A DNA stretch of 64,000 nucleotides from assembly GCA_002213445.1 (NCBI GenBank), contig NJIE01000028.1, positions 39,771 through 103,770 of the forward strand, written 5' to 3'. Shown piece after piece: positions 35,792-43,972 of the stretch (the stretch's first letter is position 1; each line of letters opens with the position of its first letter). The DNA is from Xenophilus sp. AP218F. GTDB lineage: Bacteria; Pseudomonadota; Gammaproteobacteria; Burkholderiales; Chromobacteriaceae. Made by a program: the position numbers and the translations under genes. Under the pieces are notes generated by a model. The model searched no databases and was not told the origin of the DNA. It saw only the letters and a program-made list of their open reading frames with translations.

Positions 35792-36502
35792 CTAGCCGCG
35801 CAGATAGCGCAGCAGGCGGCCGCGATAGGCGCTGCCGTCGAACAGCGGCGCGGTGATGGCGGTTTCGCTGCGCTCGAAGCCCTGTGCGGCCATCTGCTTG
35901 TTGAAGGCGCTGCGGTTGCCGCGGTTGGGGTCGACGATCAGCACCTCGGCGGTCGGCGCGGCGTGCTCGGCGATGAAGTCGGACAGGCTGACCGGCTGGT
36001 CGCGCTGGTAGAGCACGTCGCTGCCGATGATGAGGTCGAATTGGCCGAGCGCCGGGTTGTCGCGGCCCCAGTTGCCGGTTTGGTACTTCATGGCCGGCAG
36101 CCGGTTGAGCAACAGGTTGGCGCGGATGAAGCTTTGCGTCAGCGGGTGGCAGTCGCTGGCGGTGACGTCGCCGCGCCGGCGGTGGATCACCAGGCTGGCC
36201 AGCGCCAGGCCGCAGCCGATTTCCAGCACCCGCCGCCCGTTAAGCGCGTAGTCCTGCATCAGGTCGGCCAGCTTCTGCGCCGACGGCCATACCTGGCCGA
36301 ACAGCGACCAGCAGGCTTCCGGGATGCCGGCTGCGGCGGCTTCGCCGTCGGGGTCGTGATACTGCTGGGTGTCGCGCAGCGCGCGGATGCGCAGGTCGGA
36401 GCCGCCGGCGACGGCGACGTCCTGGAATCTGACGTGATAGTCCGGCGCTGGCGGACGCGTTTGGTGTGCCTTCAGGGGCGACGGCCCCTGCGGGCTCAGC
36501 AC
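35792..36502 (-). CDS. SAM-dependent methyltransferase (METTL21-like)
   Basis: A 236-residue class I methyltransferase of the group related to eukaryotic lysine methyltransferases (METTL20/21-like, also called nicotinamide N-methylase-like). Motif I is VLEIGCGLALASLV near residue 92, followed by TASDCHP. A DLIIGSDVLY block, like the (D/N)xxY-type catalytic region, lies near 155. It may methylate a protein. The GTG start at 36502 follows AAGG by four bases; no internal methionine offers a better start. It is transcribed toward the phospholipase gene. The substrate is unknown. Confidence 0.78.
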   Translation of the reverse strand: MLSPQGPSPLKAHQTRPPAPDYHVRFQDVAVAGGSDLRIRALRDTQQYHDPDGEAAAAGIPEACWSLFGQVWPSAQKLADLMQDYALNGRRVLEIGCGLALASLVIHRRRGDVTASDCHPLTQSFIRANLLLNRLPAMKYQTGNWGRDNPALGQFDLIIGSDVLYQRDQPVSLSDFIAEHAAPTAEVLIVDPNRGNRSAFNKQMAAQGFERSETAITAPLFDGSAYRGRLLRYLRG

Positions 36503-36682
36503 ATGACCTTGGCGTGACGCCCGCAGCGCGGCGAACGGAAGTGAAGAGGGGGCTGGTTCATCGGGAAGGCTCCGGCAGAGGGGGCCGCCTGGCTCAGGCT
36601 CGGGCGGCGCAAGGGCGCGGGCCGCGAGCGGCCCGGCAAGAGCGGACAGGGTAAAGCAAAGCGGCGGCGCGGGCCAGCGCCG

Positions 36683-39600
36683 TCACCACAGGATCTTGAC
36701 CTTGTCCTCGCCCAGCCAGTCGCGCAGCGACAGCAGCAGGCCATCGTCGGGACGGGTTTTCCAGTCCTGGCCCAGCACCAGCTCGCCCTTGGCCTTGCCG
36801 TTGTTGTAGTAGAGGCGCACGGCGCAGCCTTCCGGGCTCTTGAACGGGTGGAGTTCGGCCTTGAGCTTGCCGATGTCCAGCTGCGGCGACACCTGCAGCG
36901 CCAGGCCGCGCGCGAAGCGGCTGCGCGCCTCGCCTAGGCTGTAGAGCTTGTCGACGATGATGCGCAGGCCGCCGCTGAAGGCGTCCTCGCTGACCTTGCC
37001 CTCCACCACCAGCACCACGTCCTCCTTCAACTTCTCGCGGTTGACCTCGAAGCTCTCGGCGAACAGGCTGACTTCCAGCTTGGCGCTGCCGTCGTCCAGC
37101 TGGACGAAGGCCATCTTGCCGCGGTTGCCCACCTTGACGCGGATGCCGGTGACGAAGCCGGCCAAGAGTTGTGGCTCCTTGCGCGGCGACAGGCGGGAGA
37201 GCGGCGTCTTGATGAAGGCGCGCACGTCTTTTTCGTAGGCCGAGAACGGGTGGCTGGAGAGATAGAAGCCGATGGCGATTTTCTCTTCCGCCAGCTTGAC
37301 CGCGTCGCTCCACGGCTTGGTGGCCACCATTTCCACGCTGGGGGCGACATCGTCGCCGAACATGTCGAACAGGCCGCCCTGGTTGGCGTTGGCGTGTTCC
37401 TGTTCGGCGGCGTCCATGGCCAGGCCGACGTTGGCGAACAACAGCGCGCGGTTGGGTTCGATGCCGTCGAAAGCGCCGGCGCGGATCAGGGCCTCGATCA
37501 CCCGCTTGTTGACCAGCTTCTTGTCGGTGCGCTTGCAGAAGTCGAACAGGTCGGTAAACGGCCCGCCGGCTTCGCGCGCGGCGACGATGTGGTCCACCGC
37601 CGCCTCGCCGGTGCCCTTGATCGCGCCAAGCGCGTAGCGGATGTGCTGGCGGTCGGTGGGCACGAAGCGGTAGAAGCTGTAGTTGACGTCCGGCGGCAGG
37701 AAGGCGAGGCCGTTCTTGCTGTCGGTGGCGTCGTCGTAGAACACCTTGAGCTGGTCGGTGTTGTCCAGTTCGGTGGACATCGTCGCCGCCATGTAGGCGG
37801 CGCAATGGTGGGCCTTGAGCCAGGCGGTGTGGTAGGCCACCAGCGCGTAGGCGGCGGCGTGCGACTTGTTGAAGCCGTAGCCGGCGAACTTCTCCATGTA
37901 GTCGAAGATTTCGTTGGCCTTGGATTCGGGAATGTCCTGCTTGGCCGCGCCCTGCACGAACATCGCGCGCTGCGCCACCATCTCCTCCACCTTCTTCTTG
38001 CCCATGGCGCGGCGCAGCAGGTCGGCGCCGCCAAGCGAGTAGCCACCGATCACCTGCGCCGACTGCATCACCTGTTCCTGGTACACCATGATGCCGTAGG
38101 TCGGCGCCAGCACCGGCTCCAGAAGCGGGTGCAGGTACTCGAACTTGGCGCCGTGCATGCGCTGGATGAAGTCCGGGATCAGGTCCATCGGGCCGGGACG
38201 GTACAGGGCCACGAAGGCGATAATTTCTTCGAACTTGCTGGGTTTGGCCTCCACCAGCATCTTTTTCATGCCGGTGGACTCGAACTGGAACACGCCGGTG
38301 GTGTTGGCGCTGGCGAACACCTTGTAGGCGTCGCGGTCGTCCAGCGGCAGGTGGGCCACGTCCACGTCTTCGCCGCTGACATCCTTGATGTACTTCTGCG
38401 CCAGCTCGATGATGGTGAGGTTTCTGAGGCCCAGGAAGTCGAACTTCACCAGGCCGATCTGCTCGACGTCGTCCTTGTCGAACTGCGACACCGGCGAAGC
38501 GCCGTCGGCGCTGGCGATGTACAGCGGGCAGAAATCGGTGAGGCGGCCCGGCGCGATTAGCACGCCGCCGGCGTGCATGCCGATGCCGCGGGTGAGGTCT
38601 TCCAGCTTCATCGCCAGTTCGATCAGCTCGCCCGCGCCCTCGTTTTCGATGATCTCGCCGATCTGCGGCTCCATCTCCATCGCCTTTTCCAGGCTCAGCG
38701 GCTTGTTGGCCTCCAGCGGGATCAGCTTGGAGAGCTTGTCGCACAGGCCGAAGGGCAGGTCTAGCACCCGGCCGACGTCGCGGATCACCGACTTGGACGA
38801 CATGGTGCCGAAGGTGGCGATCTGGCTCACCGCCTCCTCGCCGTATTTGCGGCGGGTGTATTCGATCACCCGCCAGCGGTTTTCCTGGCAGAAGTCCACG
38901 TCGAAGTCGGGCATCGACACCCGCTCCGGGTTCAGGAAGCGTTCGAACAGCAGCGCGTAGCGCAGCGGGTCAAGGTCGGTAATGGAAAGACTGTACGCCA
39001 CCAGCGAACCGGCGCCGGAGCCGCGGCCCGGACCCACCGGGCAGCCGTTGGCTTTGCCCCACTGGATGAAGTCCGCCACGATTAGGAAGTAACCGGGGAA
39101 ACCCATCTGGATGATGGTGTCGCACTCGAATTTCAGCCGCGCGTCGTACTCCGGCCGCCGCGCTTCGCGCTCGGCCTCGTCCGGGTACAGTTGCTTGAGC
39201 CTGGCCTCCAGGCCGCGTTTGGCTTCGTGCACCAGGAAGTCGTCCAGCGTCATGCCGTCCGGCGTCGGGAATTGCGGCAGGTAGTTCTTGCCCAGCACCA
39301 CGTTGATGTTGCAGCGCTTGGCGATCTCCACGGTATTGGCCAGCGCTTCCGGAATGTCGGCGAAGCGCTCCAGCATCTCGTCGGCGCTGAGGAAGTGCTG
39401 GCACTCGGCAAAGTGCCTGGGGCGGCGCTTGTCCCCCAAGGTGAAGCCTTCGGCGATGCACACCCGCGCCTCGTGGGCCTTGAAGTCGTCCGGCTCCATG
39501 AACTGGATCGGATGGGTGGCCACCACCGGCAGCGCCATCTCGCCGGCCAGCCACAGCGTGGATTGCACCACGTTTTCCACCTGGGCGCTGTCCACGCGCT

Positions 39601-40114
39601 GGACTTCCAGATAGAAGGAGCCCGGAAACAGCTTTTCCCAGTAGGCGGCGCGGCGCTGCGCCTCCTCGCGCTGGCCCATGGACAGCGCGACGCCTACGTC
39701 GCCCAGATGCGCGCCGGACAGGCACAACAGATTGCTGTTGTCGCCGCTTTCCAGCCAGGCGCGCTTGATCTCGGCGCGGCCGCGATACTGGTTGTGGCTG
39801 AAGGCCTCGGTCAACAGTTCGCACAGCCGGCGATAGCCTTCGCGGTTCTTCACCGTCAGCATCAGCCGATAGGGCTTGTCGCGGTCCTCCTCGTTTTCCA
39901 GCCAGATGTCGGCCGAGACGATGGGCTTGATGCCCTTGTTGCGGCAGCTCTTGTAGAACTTGACCATGCCGAACAGGTTCATCAGGTCCGACATGCCGAT
40001 GGCCGGCATCTGCTCTTTCGCGGCGCGTTTTACCGCGTCGTCGAGGCGGACGATGCCGTCGGTGATGGAAAACTCCGAGTGGAGGCGCAGGTGGACAAAG
40101 CGGGGTGCATTCAT
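36683..40114 (-). CDS. dnaE: DNA polymerase III alpha subunit
   Basis: A 1143-residue replicative polymerase. The N-terminal PHP domain (FVHLRLHSEFSITDG) is at residues 6-20. The catalytic palm has GPGRGSGAGSLV near 361 and PDFDVDF with D403 and D405 as the metal-binding pair. The beta-binding and OB-fold regions lie in the C-terminal third. It is the core chromosomal replicase. Length and motifs match the single-copy proteobacterial DnaE1, not the shorter ImuB-associated DnaE2. The ATG is 113 bases from the divergent flavin-reductase gene. Confidence 0.97.
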   Translation of the reverse strand: MNAPRFVHLRLHSEFSITDGIVRLDDAVKRAAKEQMPAIGMSDLMNLFGMVKFYKSCRNKGIKPIVSADIWLENEEDRDKPYRLMLTVKNREGYRRLCELLTEAFSHNQYRGRAEIKRAWLESGDNSNLLCLSGAHLGDVGVALSMGQREEAQRRAAYWEKLFPGSFYLEVQRVDSAQVENVVQSTLWLAGEMALPVVATHPIQFMEPDDFKAHEARVCIAEGFTLGDKRRPRHFAECQHFLSADEMLERFADIPEALANTVEIAKRCNINVVLGKNYLPQFPTPDGMTLDDFLVHEAKRGLEARLKQLYPDEAEREARRPEYDARLKFECDTIIQMGFPGYFLIVADFIQWGKANGCPVGPGRGSGAGSLVAYSLSITDLDPLRYALLFERFLNPERVSMPDFDVDFCQENRWRVIEYTRRKYGEEAVSQIATFGTMSSKSVIRDVGRVLDLPFGLCDKLSKLIPLEANKPLSLEKAMEMEPQIGEIIENEGAGELIELAMKLEDLTRGIGMHAGGVLIAPGRLTDFCPLYIASADGASPVSQFDKDDVEQIGLVKFDFLGLRNLTIIELAQKYIKDVSGEDVDVAHLPLDDRDAYKVFASANTTGVFQFESTGMKKMLVEAKPSKFEEIIAFVALYRPGPMDLIPDFIQRMHGAKFEYLHPLLEPVLAPTYGIMVYQEQVMQSAQVIGGYSLGGADLLRRAMGKKKVEEMVAQRAMFVQGAAKQDIPESKANEIFDYMEKFAGYGFNKSHAAAYALVAYHTAWLKAHHCAAYMAATMSTELDNTDQLKVFYDDATDSKNGLAFLPPDVNYSFYRFVPTDRQHIRYALGAIKGTGEAAVDHIVAAREAGGPFTDLFDFCKRTDKKLVNKRVIEALIRAGAFDGIEPNRALLFANVGLAMDAAEQEHANANQGGLFDMFGDDVAPSVEMVATKPWSDAVKLAEEKIAIGFYLSSHPFSAYEKDVRAFIKTPLSRLSPRKEPQLLAGFVTGIRVKVGNRGKMAFVQLDDGSAKLEVSLFAESFEVNREKLKEDVVLVVEGKVSEDAFSGGLRIIVDKLYSLGEARSRFARGLALQVSPQLDIGKLKAELHPFKSPEGCAVRLYYNNGKAKGELVLGQDWKTRPDDGLLLSLRDWLGEDKVKILW

Positions 40115-40227
40115 CCGGGCATTTTACAGGGGGCGTCTGCGCTCACCAAGTCCAATCGCCGCCATGGCCGGGCTGTTCAATTGCTGCTGTGCAGCATTAG
40201 AATGACGGCATGATGCTTGGGAGAAAC

Positions 40228-40833
40228 ATGATGGACTTCGACGTGCGCGAACTGGAGCGGGACGGCGTCTACCGGCTGTTGACGGCCGGCGTGCAGCCGC
40301 GGCCCATCGCCTGGGTCAGCACCCAGGATTTGCTGGGGGTGGCCAACCTGGCGCCGTTTTCCTTTTTCAATGTGGCGAGCGTGGCGCCGCCGCTCTTGGC
40401 GATCAGCGTCCTCAACCAGCCTTCGGGCCGCGATAAGGATACGCTGGCCAATATCCGCGCCACCGGCGAATTGGTGGTCAACATCGTCAGCGCCGAGCTG
40501 GCGGAGGCGATGAACCTGAGCTGCGGCGCTTACCCGGCCGAGGTGGACGAGTTCGATCTGGCCGGCGTCAGCAAGGCCAGAAGCCGGCAGGTGAAGGCGC
40601 CTGGCGTGGCCGAAGCGCCGTTGCGGCTGGAGTGCGCGCTGCATGATTGCCTGACGCTGGGGGCGGGGCCGGGCGGCGGCAACCTGGTGCTGGCCGAGGT
40701 GAAGCATGTGCATGTCGGCGACGGATTGTGGCGCGAGGAGCGGCTGGACGCGGCCGGCCTGCGCGCGGTGGGCAAGCTGGACGGGGAGGGCTATAGCCTG
40801 GCCGAGTTGGCGTTCAGCCTGCGGCGGCCGTAG
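40228..40833 (+). CDS. Flavin reductase family protein
   Basis: A 201-residue FMN-binding split-barrel protein. The N-terminal segment carries the family pattern RLLTAGVQPRPIAWVST and NLAPFSFFNVASVAPPLLAIS, which bind FMN. Such proteins reduce flavin or transfer it to oxygenases; many are uncharacterised. The start is ATG 40228 (or 40231), placed by a GGGAG site at 40219-40223. An ATG at 40210 is possible but lies before the ribosome site. Divergent from dnaE. Confidence 0.85.
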   Translation: MMDFDVRELERDGVYRLLTAGVQPRPIAWVSTQDLLGVANLAPFSFFNVASVAPPLLAISVLNQPSGRDKDTLANIRATGELVVNIVSAELAEAMNLSCGAYPAEVDEFDLAGVSKARSRQVKAPGVAEAPLRLECALHDCLTLGAGPGGGNLVLAEVKHVHVGDGLWREERLDAAGLRAVGKLDGEGYSLAELAFSLRRP

Positions 40834-40848
40834 GCGAGGAGAAAAGCG

Positions 40849-40879
40849 CAAGGCCGGCATTCGAAGCATGCCGGCCTTG
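40849..40879. terminator. Terminator-like hairpin between convergent genes
   Basis: CAAGGCCGGCAT pairs with ATGCCGGCCTTG around a seven-base loop, followed by TTGTTTGG. It lies between the convergent flavin reductase and VirK-like genes and could serve both, although the T-tracts are poor. Confidence 0.6.
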
Positions 40880-40900
40880 TTGTTTGGCGAGGGCGGGGGT

Positions 40901-41803
40901 TTACAGGCTGGCGGCGACTTGCCGGCGCAGTTCGTCCAGCAGGCCGTAGCGGCGCTGGTATTCGGCGCGCTTCTTGCTCGCGATGTCGGCCATCGCCTTG
41001 CGCGGCAAAACCAGCGGCAGGCGGAAGAAGCGCCCTTTTTCCAGCGCCTCCGCTTCCAGCGTGCCCCAGAAGCTGTCGTAGTCGGCGAAAAAGTTGCGGC
41101 GATAGCGCCAGGAGCTGTAAATGTGCTCGCGCTTGCCGACCGCCAGCACCTGGCGGCAGCCGAACTTCTCGGCGATGGCCAGCACCGCCTCGGCGGCCAG
41201 CCGCTTGGGGAACAGGCCGTGGCAGGTCTTGGTCAGCGTTTGCACGCATTCGTTGCCGTGCGGCTTGCACGGCCCCTGCAGGCCGCCGATGACGATGGCG
41301 GCCTCGCCCTCTAGCAAGGTGAGGGTGAAGGTCAGGGTGGCCACCGGCACGCCTTCGCCATTGCACACCTGCAGCGACAGCTCGCCTTCCTTGTCGAAGC
41401 TGTGCTGGTGGGTGAGCCGGATCGCGAGCGGCGCGTCGTTCTTGCCCGCGAGGTTCGCCAGCGACAGCGTCTCGCTGGAGAGCAGGCGCTGGTGGATGGC
41501 GGGGGCGAGGCATTGGCGCAGCAATTGATAGTGGGCGCGCAAGGCGGCCAGCTTGCCGCGCGAACCGAGCGAGCGGTACAGGTAGGGGCGATGCAGCTTG
41601 CATGCCAGCCGCGGGTTCTGGCGCAGGTAGGGCAGCAGGGACTGGCTGCCCAGCGTTTTCAGCCAGCGCAGCGTCCACGGCAGCGTCAGCAGGCCGCGGA
41701 AGGCGAACTTGAAACGGTTTTTACCCTCGTCAAAACCATCGCGGCGAGAAAACTCGCCGCGCGTCAAAGACCAGAACAGATCAACGGAACTCAATGCAGA
41801 CAT
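40901..41803 (-). CDS. VirK/YbjX family protein (DUF535)
   Basis: A 300-residue protein of the VirK/YbjX family. Recognisable parts are LLRQCLAPAIHQRLLSSE, a central LTFTLTLLEGEAAIVIGGLQG segment and the C-terminal REHIYSSWRYRRNFFADYDSFW. In enteric bacteria such genes are PhoP-controlled and affect virulence and cationic-peptide resistance by an unknown mechanism. The ATG at 41803 follows GAGG by six bases; a GTG in frame lies four codons earlier. The upstream neighbour on the same strand is a GT39 gene, so both could relate to surface modification. Confidence 0.85.
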   Translation of the reverse strand: MSALSSVDLFWSLTRGEFSRRDGFDEGKNRFKFAFRGLLTLPWTLRWLKTLGSQSLLPYLRQNPRLACKLHRPYLYRSLGSRGKLAALRAHYQLLRQCLAPAIHQRLLSSETLSLANLAGKNDAPLAIRLTHQHSFDKEGELSLQVCNGEGVPVATLTFTLTLLEGEAAIVIGGLQGPCKPHGNECVQTLTKTCHGLFPKRLAAEAVLAIAEKFGCRQVLAVGKREHIYSSWRYRRNFFADYDSFWGTLEAEALEKGRFFRLPLVLPRKAMADIASKKRAEYQRRYGLLDELRRQVAASL

Positions 41804-41905
41804 GCCATACCTCACACAAACAGGGTGTAAGGATAAGGTAAAGGGCGGCGGGAAAGTGTTAACAGTTATTGTTCGGCGTGTGACGGATTGTGACCCGAGC
41901 CGGCC

Positions 41906-43582
41906 TCACGCGGGCTTGTCCAGCCGGAACAGGTAGAAGCGTTCCTTGTGGTCGCCCGGCCGCTGGGTGCTCAGCACCAGCTCGCCCGGCAGCGGATCGG
42001 GCAGCGCGTCGTGCAGGGTCTGCAGCAATAGCCAGCCGCAACGTTTCGCCTCCGGGCGGGTTTCCAGCCGCAAGGTGCGGAAGCCGGCGTAGTACTCCAG
42101 CAGCGCGCGCTGCGGCTCGCCCAGCTGGCGGCTGGCCACGCAGTCGCCTCTGGCTTCGATGGCGCGCAGCGTCGGCGCCAGCGCGACGAAGGTGTCGCGA
42201 TAGCGCATGCCGTGATCCAGCGCCGGCAGCCAGAGCGTGGCCAGGGTTCCCCACAGCAGGGTCTGGCTCAGGCTCCAGCGCCAGACGAAGCCCTGCACGC
42301 CCCGCGCCGGCCTCAGCCGCCACGCCCGCGCCACCAGCAGCACGATCGCGCCGAACGCCAGCCAGGTCCAGGGATGCCAGCCAGGCGTCCAGCCGCCGAA
42401 CAGCCGCGGCAGCAGATGGGCGGCGAGCGCGGCCGGCTGGCCGCTGGACAAGGCCCAGGCGACGGCGAGCAAGAAAGCCAGCATCAGCAGGCAGTAGGCC
42501 AGGGCGGCGCGCGAGGCCCAGCGCCAGTCGGCGCCTTCGGCCGCGGGCAGGGCGCTGGTGGCCAGCAGAACCAGCGGCGGCAGGATAGGCAGCGCGTACA
42601 GCTCGCGCGCGTCGGCGGCCGAGGCCAGCACCGCCAGCGTCACCAGCAGCGTCAGGCCCGGCGTCAGCAAACGGTCGGCGCTGAACGGCAGGCGACGCTT
42701 CCAGGCCAGCCACAGCGCCCACAGCGCCAGCGGCAGCGCCGGAAAACCATACCAGGGCAGGGTGCGGGTGTAGAACAGGCCGTGCGCTTTGGGGCCAAGG
42801 CCGGAATGGCCGTTGAAGCGCCCCAGATTGTTGGCGTCCAGCCAGGTCCAGAACAGGGCCGGGTCGCGCAGGTACAGCGCGCCGCCCCACAACGCGGGCA
42901 GCGGCAGGCCGACGATCAGCGCGGCCAGCAGCGTTTTCAGGTAGTCGCGGTTGCGGTAGTGGCGATGCAGAGGCAGTAGCAGGGCGGTCAAGCCCAGGCA
43001 GCCGGGTCCGAGCAGGCCCTTGCTGAGAAAGGCCGCCGCGCCGCCCGCCCCTAGCAGGACGCCGGCGAGCAGCGGCCGGCGCCGGGCCATGGACAGGCCG
43101 GCGATGCCCCAACAAAAGCCGGCCAGCAAGGCGGTGTCGGTAATCATCTGGTGGGCGCGCAGCGGCAGGCCGACGCAGCCCAGCAGCAGGATCACCGCCC
43201 AGCGCCCGGCGTGGCGGCCGAACAGATTGCGCGCCGCCAGCGCCAATCCGGCGAAGGCGATGGCCATCCACAGGCCGGCCGCCAGCCGCGCGGCGTCCGG
43301 CGGCGCGAGCCACGGGGTCAGCCATTGCAGCAGCAGGCTTGCGCTGATGAAGAACAGCGGCGGCTTTTCCAGAAACGGCTCGCCGGCCAGCGTCGGCACC
43401 ACCCAGTCGCCGCTGGCGGCGATGTGGCGCACCAGGCCGAAGGTATAGGCCTCGTCCGGTTTCCACGGCTCGTGGCCGAGCAGGCCGGGCAACAACCAGG
43501 CCAGGCACAGGCAGCAAAACAGCCAGGCGGGCAGGGCGGGGTAACGATCAGGCGGCAGGACGCGGCGCGGGATATGGGGCAT
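41906..43582 (-). CDS. ArnT-like GT39 membrane glycosyltransferase
   Basis: A 558-residue polytopic inner-membrane protein of the GT39/PMT (ArnT-like) superfamily. The first periplasmic loop contains HEPWKPDEAYTFGLV and FLEKPPLFFIS, the D/E and EKPPL signature of ArnT. About twelve helices follow, then a soluble C-terminal domain. Such enzymes transfer a sugar from undecaprenyl phosphate to lipid A or another acceptor in the periplasm. No other arn genes lie nearby, so it is probably not ArnT itself. The ATG at 43582 is poorly supported by a ribosome site. Downstream on the same strand lies the VirK-like gene. Confidence 0.8.
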   Translation of the reverse strand: MPHIPRRVLPPDRYPALPAWLFCCLCLAWLLPGLLGHEPWKPDEAYTFGLVRHIAASGDWVVPTLAGEPFLEKPPLFFISASLLLQWLTPWLAPPDAARLAAGLWMAIAFAGLALAARNLFGRHAGRWAVILLLGCVGLPLRAHQMITDTALLAGFCWGIAGLSMARRRPLLAGVLLGAGGAAAFLSKGLLGPGCLGLTALLLPLHRHYRNRDYLKTLLAALIVGLPLPALWGGALYLRDPALFWTWLDANNLGRFNGHSGLGPKAHGLFYTRTLPWYGFPALPLALWALWLAWKRRLPFSADRLLTPGLTLLVTLAVLASAADARELYALPILPPLVLLATSALPAAEGADWRWASRAALAYCLLMLAFLLAVAWALSSGQPAALAAHLLPRLFGGWTPGWHPWTWLAFGAIVLLVARAWRLRPARGVQGFVWRWSLSQTLLWGTLATLWLPALDHGMRYRDTFVALAPTLRAIEARGDCVASRQLGEPQRALLEYYAGFRTLRLETRPEAKRCGWLLLQTLHDALPDPLPGELVLSTQRPGDHKERFYLFRLDKPA

Positions 43583-43626
43583 GAACAGTCTGTCAGGGTG
43601 GCGGAACGCAAGTTCCGCCGGGCGGA

Positions 43627-43881
43627 TCAGGCGGAGGGCGCGTCCTTGGGACGCATCGAGTGCAGCGCGGTTTTCTGCATTTCCAGCGTCTTGATCTGCA
43701 TGGAGAGCACGCCGAGGTTCATGGTCAGCCAGCCTTCCACCACGCGCAGCTCGGCCAGCTTGCGCTCGATTTCCTCTTCGGACAGCGGCGGCAGAAAAGC
43801 CTGCATGCCGGGCGGGGTGGCTTGTTGCCAGAACTGGCGAAACAGGGCGAAGGGGTCGTTGCTGTTGAATTCTTGGCTCAT
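43627..43881 (-). CDS. phaM: PhaM-like polyhydroxyalkanoate granule protein
   Basis: An 84-residue protein with the PhaM pattern: DPFALFRQFW near the N-terminus, then LSEEEIERKLAELRVVEGWLTMNLGVLSMQIKTLEMQKTAL, a helix-rich segment typical of the family. In Ralstonia, PhaM activates the synthase PhaC and tethers storage granules to DNA. This version lacks the long Lys/Ala/Pro-rich DNA-binding tail of Ralstonia PhaM, so DNA anchoring is doubtful. A GGGGAG site lies six bases before the ATG. It lies just behind the maeB terminator and so has its own promoter. Confidence 0.75.
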   Translation of the reverse strand: MSQEFNSNDPFALFRQFWQQATPPGMQAFLPPLSEEEIERKLAELRVVEGWLTMNLGVLSMQIKTLEMQKTALHSMRPKDAPSA

Positions 43882-43900
43882 GTCGGACTCCCCTGAAATG

Positions 43901-43927
43901 AAAAACGGGCAAGCTTGGCTTGCCCGT
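43901..43927 (-). terminator. Intrinsic terminator of maeB
   Basis: On the minus strand ACGGGCAAGC and GCTTGCCCGT form a strong stem followed by TTTT(T). It ends the malic enzyme transcript just before the phaM gene. Confidence 0.85.
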
Positions 43928-43972
43928 CCAGTATATGCGATTGCCGCGCCGGCATCACGCCGGCGGCGGCGA

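Noticed and set aside
41906..43582. Calling the GT39 gene arnT
   Set aside because: The ArnT signature loop is present, but no arnBCADTEF genes flank it and the GT39 family has many other members.
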